64,000 nucleotides of DNA from Taxillus chinensis (GCA_023512835.1 CM042089.1:16790562-16854561); one strand, 5' to 3'. Shown: positions 9,907 to 21,684, counted from the first letter of the stretch. Translations and numbers: made by a program. Notes: generated by a model not told the origin, from the letters alone.

Positions 9907-11511
9907 GGTTGTTCCTATGGTACTTTAGTTGTCATTGTTGTCAATAGAAAGCGGAAGCGGGAGGACGCAGGGTCAAAGATCCGTATTGGGTTGAATAACT
10001 TTGTAGAGTGATCTCTTAGAGTGAGCTTGTAGAGGGAGTCTAACCATGTACTTACAGGGTCGAAGCTCGGCGTCAAAGACTCGAAGATCCACAAGGTTGA
10101 AGATAAGATGATTCGAAGATTTGCAGAGTCGAAGATCATCAGACCATCTGGCTCGAAGCAACACCAAAGCAACATTGGGTCGTAAACTTGTACATCCACA
10201 GAGTCGAAGATTCGAAGACCCAAGGTGTAATCAGGTGAAGAGCAGCATCTCGAAGACTTGAAGACTCGAAGACTTGTAGGCTCGAAGACCCGTCAGGTGT
10301 AGAGTGGTAACGTTGTAGAGTCAAAGCCCGTAGGGTCAAAGCTCGAAGGGTCGAAGATTGGGAGACCCATTGCCGAGAACAGAGACCCGTTGATGTGAAC
10401 AGATGATTAGACATGGTAGAATGAGGTTGTCGCTAGCTTGAAGATATGAAGACTCATAGAGTGAAAGTCAATTGATCACTTGTTCTAGCCTAGATTCGAA
10501 GTCAAAGAGCAGAAGAATTAGAAGATCAATTCAAAGATCCAAGGCTCGAAGATTTGAAAGTGAAAACTCGGGGGTAGTAGCATGTGTACCGGAGAGGTAA
10601 CGACAAAGCTACAAGGCATACATCTTTAAGGCTATGGCTAGTCGAAGGAGCGAAATGCACTAAAGGCTGCCGTTTAAGTAAGTTACCACTCCGATAGCAT
10701 TTCCTTTAGCACGCTAAGCACTAAAAAACACGTGCACGTATATGAGGTCGGCTTCACATGTTTCAACGATGGAGATCGGAAGATGGAACATGCCGAACCC
10801 TAGCAAGAAGGTTTCATACTTCGGCCTACCTATATAAGTCAAGCATATGCCTTACTTCAAACAAGTGCCAGAACATTCAGAGAACACAAGAAAGGTATCT
10901 TGTGCAATACAAAGATGATGCAGAGTAGTTCATACAAAATACACATAGAGAGAGAGAGAGAGGGAAGACCGAAAATGAGATAACGGTGAGTTAATCTATC
11001 TTCATTCCTCATACATTCACGAACGATTGTGAGTTTGGCGAAAGAGTGGTTGAAGGTTAAGCAATGCAAATGACTGAATACGCAGGAGCAGATTGCGCTA
11101 GACAGTTCTTCATAGTGACTGAGTTTTAGAGTAATACTATTTTTGTATTTGTATTTAAGAGCAAAAAGAGTTGATCCTATTGTAACAAGAGCTAGACCCT
11201 ACTGTATCCAGAGCTTATAGTGGATTGGACTCGGTGTAGGTACACCTTTACTACCGTGGAGTAGATCACATTGATTGAACCACGTAAACCATGTATTTGT
11301 TTTTTACTTCCCATACATACTTGCTATTAAGCCGATCTTGCATAAGACACTAAAATACCACCCAAACAAGAACCTCATTTGTAGAATACGTCTGAGTATC
11401 ATACTACTCTTAAAACTACAAGGAAATAGTTTTAAGTACATAGATTCACCTCCCCTCTCCATATACAAATGCATATACCCAGGCAATCTTGCTTGGATCT
11501 TGGGAATATCA
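9907..11511 (+). repeat. LTR of CopC1 (1605 bp)
   Basis: It matches the LTR at 23409-25165 along its length: TTGTTCC start (first base altered), GTAGAGTGATCTCTTAGAGT block, TCGAAG repeats, a CTATATAAGTCAAGC TATA region near 10830, an AGAGAGAG run, and the end TGGATCTTGGGAATATCA followed directly by a PBS. It has a single copy of the promoter unit that is duplicated in CopC2. Confidence 0.85.
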
Positions 11512-11513
11512 AT

Positions 11514-11526
11514 TGGTATCAGAGCT
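11514..11526 (+). promoter_or_regulatory. primer-binding site, tRNA-Met type (CopC1)
   Basis: TGGTATCAGAGCT starts two bases after the LTR end. Confidence 0.9.
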
Positions 11527-11665
11527 ATGTTCTCACTAGATACGGATCTATCACTCTGTGGAGAAGTGATCTCACATATCGGTATATTTGTATTGCAGAG
11601 ATCTGTGGCTTAACAGCTTAGTGGACTAACAAAGAATTCATTGGTGTATATATATATATATATAA

Positions 11666-12501
11666 ATGAAAATTCCTATCAGTGGACCGAGTACCAGTTC
11701 CAACTACGCAAAAAGAGTGCATATTTTTGATGGCACAAATTGCAAGATATGGAGAGCAAAAATGGAGACAGTGTTTATGTTCATGGGTATGGACATTGAG
11801 TGGGTAATCAGAGATGGATACATAGAACCAATCAACAATAGAGAACCCACATAAGCTGAACGAAGAACCTATGAGATAAATGGTAGAGCTCTAAGTGTGA
11901 TTACATCAGCACTCACAGACTCTGAATATGAAAAGTGATGGACTGTAGAGTAACAAAGGAGTTATGGGATAGACTGGAAAGTGTCTATCAAGGTGATAGC
12001 AGACTAAAGGAAACCAGGCTACAATTGCATACTCAGAGACTCGAAGCTCTCAAAATGGAGGAGCAAGAGAGTGTATAAGAGTTCTTTGTACGGTTAACCG
12101 AGATCATCAATGACATGAGAAGTCATGGCAAAAATAAGAAGAACTTTGCAATTGTAAAGAAGGTGCTGAGAGTTCTACCCAAGAGATTTATTCCAAGGGT
12201 AGAACTAAAAAACAGCTGAGACCTGGAACCGATGACATTACAGGAGTTGCAGTGCAGTCTAACTACATTCAAAATAAAGCTGCACTCTTATAAAGAGCCA
12301 TCAACTTCAACATCCCAGCCTACAACCAAGGAATCACAAGAAGTAGCCTTCAAGGCTATGAAGAAATTAAAAATAAAGAAAGAAGCTGAGTCCTCAAAAG
12401 AACAAGAGGACAGTGATAGTGAAGATGGTGAAGATGAGGTGGTAGCCTACTTCACTAGAAAATTTAGAAGAGGTGGAGCAAGAAAGCGAGTAGATGTTGG
12501 G
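11666..12501 (+). pseudogene. copia gag remnant (CopC1)
   Basis: The ATG at 11666 opens MKIPISGPSTSSNYAKR, the start of the UBN2/DUF4219-like copia gag also seen at 25311. A short (TA)n run at 11647-11664 precedes it. In-frame stops appear at 11852 and later, with a frame change near 11930. The acidic stretch just before the zinc knuckle (SEDGEDEVVAYFTRKF) is at 12415-12460. Similarity ends abruptly near 12490-12501, before the knuckle, where the minus-strand CopB sequence begins; the rest of the element is lost. Confidence 0.82.
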
Positions 12502-12717
12502 TCATAAGACATATATCATTAATTATGTTGCCTTTACCTATTACAATCAGGATTAGCAAGCATCCTCCTATCTAAAAGTACATGAATATTATTAGAAACA
12601 AAATGCATGACGCAAGTAAGAATAATCAGCAGGAAGTACAGTAAGTGTCTATCACCTATGATGGTGAAACATAATACATGTTCTAAAGAATATACTACTG
12701 GATTAATAAATTAGAAG

Positions 12718-12999
12718 CTATGCATAAAAGTCAAGCATACCTAACTTGAGGAGTAGTTCAGAGAATCTTGTATCAGGTAGGGTCTTAGTGAGTATGTCGG
12801 CGAGTTGATAATCCGTAACAACATGTTTGAGAGTTATGTGCTTTTTGAGAACATGATCGTGAATAAAGTGATACTTGACTTCAATATGCTTCGTCTTTGG
12901 GTGCATGACTAGATTGTTGTTGATGGCAATGGCACTGATATTATCACAATAGAGTGGAACAGATGTCATGTTGAAACTGTAGTCAGTAAGTTGACTTTG
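12718..12999 (-). pseudogene. RNase H C-terminal part (CopB)
   Basis: This encodes the last about 90 residues of copia RNase H: SQLTDYSFNM, PLYCDNISAIAI, a TKHIEV block and the DILTKTLP terminus, with a stop at 12718. It is separated from the rest of RNase H (21449-21684) by the GypT insertion; the ctttg direct repeat at 12995-12999 and 21449-21453 is the target-site duplication. Confidence 0.88.
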
Positions 13000-13519
13000 T
13001 GTCACGCCCCGGATTTCCAACCCGAGGAAACCGGTACGTGACTCCCCATTCACCCACACGGAGGGCAATGGGGTTGGATTACCGGATGCCACACAAGCAA
13101 GTCTAACAATTACAATAAATCAAATAAGCCACATCTTTATTTAATTCCAAAACATCAAAGGTTCACAAAACAACCAAGTCCCCGATTACGCTTCAATCCC
13201 TTAGTACATTCCCCTCCCTGGGGTTACATAAATCATAAAAGTACATTACTTGAAATGAACAATAAAGTGGAGAGGGTCTTCCACCTTGGTGTATCCACCT
13301 AACGCCTGTAAGTTCCTGGAAAACAAACAAACACAGTAGGAGGGGTGAGCAACCACGGCAAGAGGGGATCATGTCTCCCCAACCCATCCCATGTTCCTAG
13401 CATCTACATGCCATGTGTACAAGTGCGGTGTTGTGTTACAATAATTTCAACAAACATAATAACAACCACATCAACAATTTACAATCCTCCACTGCCACAC
13501 AGGCTAACACTTTAACCAC

Positions 13520-13648
13520 AAGTGATTTAACCGCCTCTTCAGGCCAAGTGATTTAACCGCCTCTTCGGCCAAGTGATTTAACCGCCTCTTCAGGCCAAGT
13601 GATTTAACCGCTTCTTCAGGCCAAGTGATTTAACCGCCTCTTCAGGCC
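13520..13648. repeat. 26-bp tandem repeat, 5 copies (left GypT LTR)
   Basis: Five copies of AAGTGATTTAACCGCCTCTT plus CAGGCC run head to tail; the second has lost one base and the fourth has CTTC for CCTC. The same array with five full 26-bp copies is in the right LTR at 20048-20177. Confidence 0.93.
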
Positions 13649-14177
13649 AAGTACCACAGTCAAGCACACAACACACATGGTCACTCAAGCATACAACCAA
13701 ACACTTGGTGTGCACCCGTTCACAAGCGCACAAACCCAACCATTCAGGCCATAGAGCAAACATCCAAAGATACATACATACACTAAACCACAAGTCCAGT
13801 CACACGGACATATTACCAAACACTTAATGGGCATATACACACAGCTAAGTTCACACAGGCATTTCATCAAACATGTAGCAGGCATGTCGTACGGGCATTT
13901 TATCAAACACTTTTCATGCATCACACAAACACCAGAAACACCAAAATCGCCATTGAAGGCCAACATTCATATAGGAGGTCACACCTATATGAATTTACAT
14001 ATAAATAATATAACGATGTAACTCTTATTCTTGCCTAGGACCCTAGGACAGAGGAGGATTTAGGAAGAACAGAATCCCTACCTTGAAAACGTCCTCCACC
14101 TCTTGCTTCCACGCTAGACGTTGTCTTCCCCACGCACGACGCTCCGGCAAAGAAGCCCGCAGCCTCTCCTTCCTTCC

Positions 14178-14182
14178 CTCTC

Positions 14183-14221
<39 letters not shown>
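14178..14221. repeat. CT microsatellite (left GypT LTR)
   Basis: A nearly pure (CT)n run with one CCC interruption. On the element strand it is (GA)n just downstream of the TATA box, as in the 5' leaders of the other LTRs here. The sister copy is at about 20711-20758. Confidence 0.9.
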
Positions 14222-14222
<1 letters not shown>

Positions 14223-14287
14223 CGACGGCTGAAAAGAACCCTAAACCTAAAACAGAGGGCTTCTCCTCCTTATATAGACAACACAAC

Positions 14288-14346
14288 ATCAAAACGACGT
14301 AGTTTTGATTAAGTGAATCCCAGCATCAAAACGACGTAGTTTTGAT
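14288..14346. repeat. paired 22-bp palindromes in the GypT LTR
   Basis: Two copies of a palindrome with arms ATCAAAAC and GTTTTGAT around GACGTA are at 14288-14309 and 14325-14346, just upstream of the TATA box on the element strand. The right LTR has them at 20825-20846 and 20863-20884. A close relative is in the GypH LTRs (32226-32255). Confidence 0.85.
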
Positions 14347-14913
14347 CACACAAGTTAGCACCTTTCCGCACCCATATAGGCCAAAATACTTAGAATTTCA
14401 ACATGGTTCTTTGGAGAAAGTTCATTAGAATGACAAAACCAAGGGAACCATGCAAAAATATGCCTGCACGCCAATTTGCACGCCAATTCCCCAATTGGCG
14501 TGCAGCTCCAAATGCACTCAAACTTCACCACAAGTCTCCTTGCATCTTGTAGAGGCCTGAGGAGCAAAAATATGCTTGCACGTGAAATGGGTGAATTCAC
14601 GTTCAGCTCCAAATGCTCTGAAATTTCTGTGGTAGATAGAGGACCTCATTCTAAGAAACTTTTGTTCTTGCACGCCAATTGTTTGAGGCCATCTACCCTA
14701 TCAAAAGTGAGCTCCAAGATCAGCCAAAACAAACTTAAAACCGCCTGGTATACGCATAAGCATCTTCCTAGGGCATAAAGGTACGTTACCACTTGTCACA
14801 TGCACCTCCCAAAAGTCCCCTCTTGGGCTCATCTCTTACCTCACACTTGTGCACCAACATCCAAGGTGTTTGTGGTTAACTTCTTACACATGGGTTACAC
14901 ACGGGTCATTACA

Positions 14914-14929
14914 TCCTCTCCCCCTTAAA
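14914..14929 (-). promoter_or_regulatory. polypurine tract (GypT)
   Basis: The minus strand reads TTTAAGGGGGAGAGGA directly before the 3' LTR. This is the plus-strand DNA primer site and fixes the element's orientation. Confidence 0.9.
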
Positions 14930-14930
14930 A

Positions 14931-14948
14931 CTTTTCGTCCTCGAAAAG
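14931..14948. repeat. hairpin 1 in GypT
   Basis: A perfect 7-bp stem, CTTTTCG and CGAAAAG, around TCCT, lies directly beside the polypurine tract. In Tekay/Del elements this position normally encodes the end of pol (FEDE-type codons). Confidence 0.75.
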
Positions 14949-15263
14949 AAATGACGTACGAGGAAAACAAACACAAGCTACCCATTTGCCACCCGGCAAG
15001 CCACAACACCCAAATGGGTCATACACCGCGCACAACGACATAACAAGACATAACAAGGTACCACCATAATCCATAACCACATGCCTCACAATAATGCATA
15101 TAACACATATCCGCATGTCGCAAATACACATCTCAAAACACATCACAATGAAGAACATATGTCTAAAAGACAAAACCAATACACCAAATCATACACAACT
15201 AATACAGGAAAACACATCACAATCCTTGGCCACAGCCACCAACAGCCACCTCCCACTCTTAAG

Positions 15264-15284
15264 GTTGTTCGTCCCTCGAACAAC
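15264..15284. repeat. hairpin 2 in GypT
   Basis: Stem GTTGTTCG and CGAACAAC around TCCCT, preceded by CCCACTCTTAAGG. It has the same layout as hairpin 1 with compensating stem changes. Confidence 0.7.
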
Positions 15285-15763
15285 GCCGGGTGTTGCTCAC
15301 GCATCATGGACTCACATTCCATGTCTCCTTGCCGGGGACGTGTCGGCCCCTAAAAGACAACACACCTTCCAAAATGCACATGCTGAGGCACATCGCCCAC
15401 AACCATTCACATACCCGTGACCGAAGATATCACACCATAACACACATGAAGGTACGTACCCACAGACCCAATACAACACAGCATGATAGGGAAACACATA
15501 TTCGAATCTCACAAACAACCATTGTTCTCCTCACCTAACACATGTCACAAGTATTCACATGTCACGACAGTATAAGACATATACGCCCATCACTAACACG
15601 TTTAACAGATCACATAGGTCACAGAGCAACTCACATCATAAACACCACCACAAGGAACAACTCACAAACAAAACACTACTACACGTTTAACGTTCCACTG
15701 CCCATTCACCATCATTATAAACTCATCCGGAGGGACTGTCCTCACAACCTTCCCACCTTTGGA

Positions 15764-15781
15764 CTTTTCGTCCCCGAAAAG
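15764..15781. repeat. hairpin 3 in GypT
   Basis: Stem CTTTTCG and CGAAAAG around TCCC, the same stem as hairpin 1, again preceded by a CCCACC-type pyrimidine run. Confidence 0.7.
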
Positions 15782-18132
15782 AGGAAGCGGTAGTAAACAT
15801 CACGAGAAGACAACGCATGGGAGCAAGTCTGACAATAGTGAGGTCGAGAAACCTCCCACAAATTCGCTAAGACCCCAACAACCGAACAAGGCCAACACCA
15901 TTAGCCTACGCGCGTCATAATAGAACCAACACTCCCCAATTAACGGTACCCCAACAGTAACCCGCGACACCCCAGATGTAGACCGCACCCTTACGACTAG
16001 CACCAGGAGGCCACAATGAAAACAAATAAACGGGATAAGAGCATGATGTAAACCACAATCACAGTGCCACATTTGATATCACCACAGCAGCACCAGCATC
16101 ACAGCTGAATCCCCTCACGCGAACGTAGAACGGGCTTAGGGATCCGAAGAATACATCTGCTAGCAAGCCACATTAAAACCCAACCAGCACCAATGATGGC
16201 TTGCCACAGCTGACAATCCAGGACACAACTATACTAGGATGAAGTTTCCATTCGGTTACGGTCCAACATGATGCCCAATGGAGCCCAGGGATGACAAATT
16301 CAGACTGCAGACACAACCACGGCAAGACTAAAAACTACGATCGGGCTAACACTAGTCACCAACGGTGAGAATCTACCAAAGAATCCCATGAACCAGACGC
16401 CACACAAATAACACCTCTCTTGACTACGGTCAGATAGGGATCCACCAAGGTCCCACACAGCCTTCACGAATTGAGGCTTCTCTTACAACCCAAGTGATAA
16501 CGCCTTACTCAGTCAGCAGACATTCCATGCGATAGGAATCCTTTGACGATGGGTAGGTACCAACAACATAGTTCTCTCCACCATGGAAAACTCTCCTACC
16601 TGCAACATGACAACAACGGAATCCTCTGTGTCACCACTCACAGTCACAAGGGAATCTCCCACCATCTCCGCCATACCAACCATCACGTTCTATTCCTACA
16701 CACCAATGAAACACTCAAATGGGCCAAGAAATACTCAGGCTTTAACCTCGCTTTAATGTGGTCACTACAATTCCTCCGGGTAGGCATAAGAAACAAGAAA
16801 TGCAAACTCCTGATTCGGGACTTCCACGTTACTCCCAAACACCCCAACACCTTGATGGCATGAACCATCTCACTTACCCCGTTATACTGCACATGAAAGG
16901 TTTCCAAGGAGTACAGATGGAGGTCATCCGTCTACCACCACTGCTCTAAAACATACACCTTTGTGACATCTGTCCGACATAAATCTCTCCTCAAGGAGTA
17001 GCACTAACACCCCGTCCAAGCAAAAATGTCACAACCGACTCAACTCGGGCATCAAACAACCTTTTTCCAAAGACAACAACACTTTAATATTTAGCTTAGC
17101 CGGCCATCGCACTAGACAAGGTATAACATACACAACATCACCTAGAACACTCTCCTTCATCCTCACACCACATTTAATATTCTAATACACTACACCTCAT
17201 CCTTCTCTATGCACATGTCACAACACCCACATGTAGTAACTCTGTTGTATACCTTTACCACGAATGCAATACATACAACAACACAATACCAAATTTCCAG
17301 CACCTTTGCAACACAAGCAATGGAACACAAGACACCTGACGAGCGTAACGTACCAGCCTTACACCTTCTCTCCTCCTCTAAGCCTACTCCCACAAGATAC
17401 GAACCGAAGGAATGGCCCTACCACGCAAAAGCACACCCTTAGTCCTTAGAGAAAGATAGCCCGAACAAGGCCTGCCAAATCTCACTTGCTTACCTCTTTT
17501 TACCAAGTTGATGCACCGGGCATAACCCTCAAAACCCACTCATAGCCGATAGTTGAGCTCCAGAACACTTCACATTTTACACGTGTGCATCCCCATTTCA
17601 CAACATGTTCTAAGAACATCACTCATGGTCTTTCACACTCGACAAACATGACACATGGCCACTGCTTGACCATCTGAGAACCCAGAACACCCATATAGTT
17701 ATTAACCAGAACTTGCAACGACCACTCTAGCCAACAAGATAACGCTTCAAAGACTCTAAGAGAAGGCTATACTAGCTGCGTTTTCCCCTCAACCACAACG
17801 CTTGGAAAAGAAAGGTAACCATAGGAATATCCCTTTTAAGTAGTACTCCAACACACACCTCTATCCGCTGAAGAACATATTTCTATTAATCAAGGTTGCC
17901 AAGGGGGTGTCACACAATAACTCACAAGCCATCACCTCACACCTCAAGCTCTACTAGCTAGCCAGTCTAAATTCCCTCCCACTAGAAAAAGGGTTGCCTA
18001 CAAGATTTGGTTACTTTGATTATCCACATGTGCCAAAATTGAATATCACTCACTTATAAAATCAACACCCAGGATACTCATTAGTTACTTATTATTCTTC
18101 TAGCGTTATAAATCTATATTTACTCTTTTTAC

Positions 18133-18570
18133 TTATTTATTCCCTAACAGGTCACCAACCACATCCATTCGAAATGCTAACTCAAACGGGACATGATAAA
18201 GTCCACCCTGCCTCACATAACTAGTACGAGACTCAACCGACAACCCACCAAAGGGGCACGATACCACCAATGAAGTTCTGTCTTGCTTTTCCACTGGCCT
18301 CACTGGGTAGTCCTCCTGCCTCCAAATCGGGACTCGGCGTTGAGCTTTACCCCTAGCTCGCTGAGCCAGTCCCCTAACATCACTCCCGACTGTACGAAGA
18401 CGTCCTACTTTTCCACAGAGGTAACACCGGTCGCTTCTGGCACACTCTCTGTTCCGGTGCCCTGGCTGCCCACAACAAGCGTAATCTTTTGAGAAACAGG
18501 ACTCAAACGGGAGTGTTGAGGGCCGACAGCTCCCGGCGTACCTCGCTCCCGATCGGTTGTCGAATTGCAT
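18133..18570 (-). pseudogene. gypsy gag zinc-knuckle remnant (GypT)
   Basis: This 145-codon open segment contains CCGQPGHRNREC followed closely by CYLCGKVGRL. These resemble two consecutive CCHC knuckles of a gypsy nucleocapsid. In the first, the first Cys position reads Tyr; in the second, the expected His position reads Arg, so neither is a complete knuckle. It lies about 950 bases downstream of the PBS on the element strand, where gag belongs. The Arg-rich tail shows no protease motif. Gag remnant is an inference from motif and position. Confidence 0.6.
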
Positions 18571-18721
18571 CCCTCACCTCTGGAATAATCGAGCTCAAGA
18601 CGCCAACCTCTGCCGTGATTAGTCTATCACCTTCACCCGCGGCTCTCTCACTTGCCCAACCTGGGTCGCGGCCTCCTCTCGTTACCTCAATAGTCGCACG
18701 GCTTATAGTTTCCAGAAACAT
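18503..18721 (-). pseudogene. possible gag N-terminal fragment (GypT)
   Basis: This 72-codon open segment partly overlaps the knuckle segment in another frame. It is charged (Arg/Glu-rich) with no specific motif. Its position between the PBS and the knuckles fits a gag remnant whose frame shifted near 18500-18570. Evidence is positional only. Confidence 0.35.
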
Positions 18722-19510
18722 TGGTTAAGCGAAAAGGTAGCGCTCCAGAATTAACACTAAATGATCTCAACAATCGCGAGACCACTACCGACTAAGCAGC
18801 TTAAGCTATAACACGCATTATTACCACACAAGTCCATAGGTTCACATTTAACAGACTATACCAATTTTTACATTCCATTGCATTGCTCATAACCACGCTT
18901 ATTTCACACAGTACCAAACAAATCACATGCTCAACTATTCACAAACACCAAACAAATCACATTTTAAATTTTTTTTAACAGTTCACAAGCCTCAAGTTTC
19001 CAAGCACACGGTTTCAATTCCACAATTTCTTTTCCATGTTTTCATGCTCGAACCATCACAAAATTTCGAGTTGCACAATTGAAACTTTATCATGTTCAAA
19101 CCTTTTATCCATGCAATTACACACACTGCACACATTTCAGTTCTCATTAAACCACATTGCACAAGCATCCATTCCATAAGCACATAGTTCAGTTAAACAA
19201 GGACCTTTCCTTGTAGTCATGCTCAAGGTACTTCAAATAAAATCAGAGTTACACAGTTCTCACCTTATCACATTATTCATATTTTTCTTTTATCACAATT
19301 AAAATTTTCACAGGTATCCACACCTTCACATATAACAACCAATGCAACTAGTGCCCTAATGCCAATGCATGCAAATCCTACCACAAGACCGGACTACCCC
19401 AAGTACACCTTGGAGGCTCCAAGAGGACCGTGTTGATCAGGCACGTCCCTCCAGGCTCCTCCAAAGGACCCAAGATAACCAAGTCTGCCCACTACCCTAG
19501 GCCAACTAGA

Positions 19511-19526
19511 CCATGCTCCGATACCA
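19511..19526 (-). promoter_or_regulatory. primer-binding site, tRNA-Met-like (GypT)
   Basis: The minus strand reads TGGTATCGGAGCATGG three bases inside the right LTR. It is complementary to the initiator tRNA-Met 3' end apart from small changes, and marks the right LTR as the 5' LTR. Confidence 0.85.
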
Positions 19527-19529
19527 TAT

Positions 19530-20717
19530 TGTCACGCCCGGATTTCCAACCCGAGGAAACCGGTGCGTGACTCCCCATTCACCCACACGGAGGGCAATGG
19601 GGTTGGATTACCGGATGCCACACAAGCAAGTCTAACAATTACAATAAATCAAATAAGCCACATCTTTATTTAATTCCAAAACATCAAAGGTTCACAAAAC
19701 AACCAAGTCCCCGATTACGGTTCAATCCCTTAGTACATTCCCCTCCCCGGGGTTACATAAATCATAAAAGTACATTACTGAAATGAACAATAAAGTGGAG
19801 AGGGTCTTCCACCTTGGTGTATCCACCTAACGCCTGTAAGTTCCTGGAAAACAAACAAACACAAGAGGAGGGGTGAGCAACCACGGCCAGGAGGGATCAT
19901 GTCTCCCCAACCCATCCCATGTTCCTAGCATCTACATGCCATGTGTACAAGTGCAGTGTTGTGTTACAATAATTTCAACAAACATAATAACAACCACATC
20001 AACAATTTACAATCCTCCACTGCCACACAGGCTAACACTTTAACCACAAGTGATTTAACCGCCTCTTCAGGCCAAGTGATTTAACCGCCTCTTCAGGCCA
20101 AGTGATTTAACCGCCTCTTCAGGCCAAGTGATTTAACCGCTTCTTCAGGCCAAGTGATTTAACCGCCTCTTCAGGCCAAGTACCACAGTCAAGCACACAA
20201 CACACATGGTCACTCAAGCATACAACCAAACACTTGGTGTGCACCCGTTCACAAGCGCACAAACCCAACCATTCAGGCCATAGAGCAAACATCCAAAGAT
20301 ACATACATACACTAAACCACAAGTCCAGTCACACGGACATATTACCAAACACTTAATGGGCATATACACACAACTAAGTTCACACAGGCATTTCATCAAA
20401 CATGTAGCAGGCATGTCGTACAGGCATTTTATCAAACACTTTTCATGCATCACACAAACACCAGAAACACCAAAATCGCCATTGAAGGCCAACATTCATA
20501 TAGGAGGTCACACCTATATGAATTTACATATAAATAATATAACAGATGTAACTCCTATTCTGCCCTAGGACCCTAGGACAGGAGGAGGATTTAGGAAGAA
20601 CCGGAATCCCTACCTTGAAAACGTCCTCCGACTCTTGCTTCCACGCTAGACGTTGTCTTCCCCACGCACGACGCTCCGGGCAAAGAGCAAACCCGGCGCT
20701 CTCCTTCCTTCCCTCTC

Positions 20718-20760
<43 letters not shown>

Positions 20761-21448
20761 GACGGCCGAAAAGAACCCTAAACCTAAAACAGAGGGCTTC
20801 TCCTCCTTATATAGACAACACAACATCAAAACGACGTAGTTTTGATTAAGTGAATCCCAAGCATCAAAACGACGTAGTTTTGATCACACAAGTTAGCACC
20901 TTTCCGCACCCATATAGGCCAAAATACTTAGAATTTCAACATGGTTCTTTGGAGAAAGTTCATTAGAATGACAAAACCAAGGGAACCATGCAAAAATATG
21001 CTCGCACGCCAATTTGCACGCCAATTCCCCAATTGGCGTGCAGCTCCAAATGCACTCAAACTTCACCACAAGTCTCCTTGCATCTTGTAGAGGCCTGAGG
21101 AGCAAAAATATGCTTGCACGTGAAATGGGTGAATTCACGTTCAGCTCCAAATGCTCTGAAATTTCTGTGGTAGATAGAGGACCTCATTCTAAGAAACTTT
21201 TGTTCTTGCACGCCAATTGTTTGAGGCCATCTACCCTATCAAAAGTGAGCTCCAAGATCAGCCAAAACAGCTTAAAACCGCCTGTATACGCATAGCATCT
21301 TCCTAGGGCATAAAGGTACGTTACCACTTGTCACATGCACCTCCCAAAAGTCCCCTCTTGGGCTCATCTCTTACCTCACACTTGTGCACCAACATCCAAG
21401 GTGTTTGTGGTTAACTTCTTACACATGGGTTACACACGGGTCATTACA
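19530..21448 (-). repeat. 5' LTR of GypT (1919 bp)
   Basis: The sister of 13000-14913 has the same landmarks: the 26-bp array at 20048-20177, the CT run at about 20711-20758, TATA on the minus strand at 20807-20814, and palindromes at 20825-20846 and 20863-20884. It ends GGGTCATTACA at 21448, followed by the TSD ctttg. Confidence 0.93.
20048..20177. repeat. 26-bp tandem repeat, 5 copies (right GypT LTR)
   Basis: Five exact-length 26-bp units, total 130 bases, same consensus as at 13520. The left LTR array is one base shorter. Confidence 0.93.
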
Positions 21449-21684
21449 CTTTGCATCCAGAGAAGTTGTACGAAACTACTCCCAACAGCTATGTATTCCG
21501 CCTCAGCAGTAGAGGTTGATACGGAATTCTGCCTCTTACTGAACCATGAGATCAGTCTGTTTCCAAGAAACTGACAAGTACCAATGGTGCTCTTCTTGTC
21601 GATGCGACACCCGGCAAAATCAGCATCAGAATATCCGGATAAAGAGAAATTTGACTCCTTTGGATACCAGAGTCCCAAATTCAC
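21449..21684 (-). pseudogene. RNase H N-terminal part (CopB)
   Basis: This encodes MNLGLWYPKESNF, GYSDADFAGC and STSTAEAEYIAVGS, the first half of copia RNase H, up to the GypT insertion point. Near 21465-21480 the AAGSC-type block carries extra bases relative to SirS, so the frame is also disturbed independently of the insertion. Confidence 0.87.

Larger units (their letters stand above)
13000..14913 (-). repeat. 3' LTR of GypT (1914 bp)
   Basis: On the plus strand it begins TGTCACGCCCCGG and ends GGGTCATTACA. It carries a 26-bp tandem repeat, a CT-rich microsatellite, two copies of a 22-bp palindrome, and a minus-strand TATA box (CTATATAA, 14270-14277). Differences from the right LTR are few and include several one-base indels in homopolymers. 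Confidence 0.93.
14949..18132. other. GypT interior without recognisable genes
   Basis: About 3.2 kb is rich in CAC/ACA on the plus strand. I find no RT, RNase H, integrase or protease motif on either strand; short open frames show no family signature. It contains two further hairpins (15264-15284 and 15764-15781). The position corresponds to where pol should lie, so pol is either deleted and replaced or decayed past recognition by eye. Confidence 0.65.
13000..21448 (-). mobile_element. GypT: Ty3/gypsy (Tekay/Del-like) element, coding-poor
   Basis: An 8449-bp insertion with two nearly identical LTRs (13000-14913 and 19530-21448) is flanked by the TSD ctttg. The PBS lies beside the right LTR and the polypurine tract beside the left LTR, so it runs on the minus strand. 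Its LTR ends (TGTAATGACCC... and ...GGGCGTGACA) and PBS are typical of Tekay/Del chromoviruses. The 4.6-kb interior holds only a gag-like zinc-knuckle remnant; no protease, RT or integrase is visible. It is a non-autonomous, TR-GAG-like element or a heavily eroded one. Confidence 0.9.

Noticed and set aside
13520..13648. Regular direct repeats that could suggest a CRISPR array
   Set aside because: The units are contiguous 26-bp tandem repeats without unique spacers, inside an LTR, with an allelic copy in the sister LTR.
15081..15793. Plus-strand open frames in the GypT interior, also 16543-16863
   Set aside because: His/Thr-rich translations come from CAC/ACA composition; no family motif, and they are antisense to the element.
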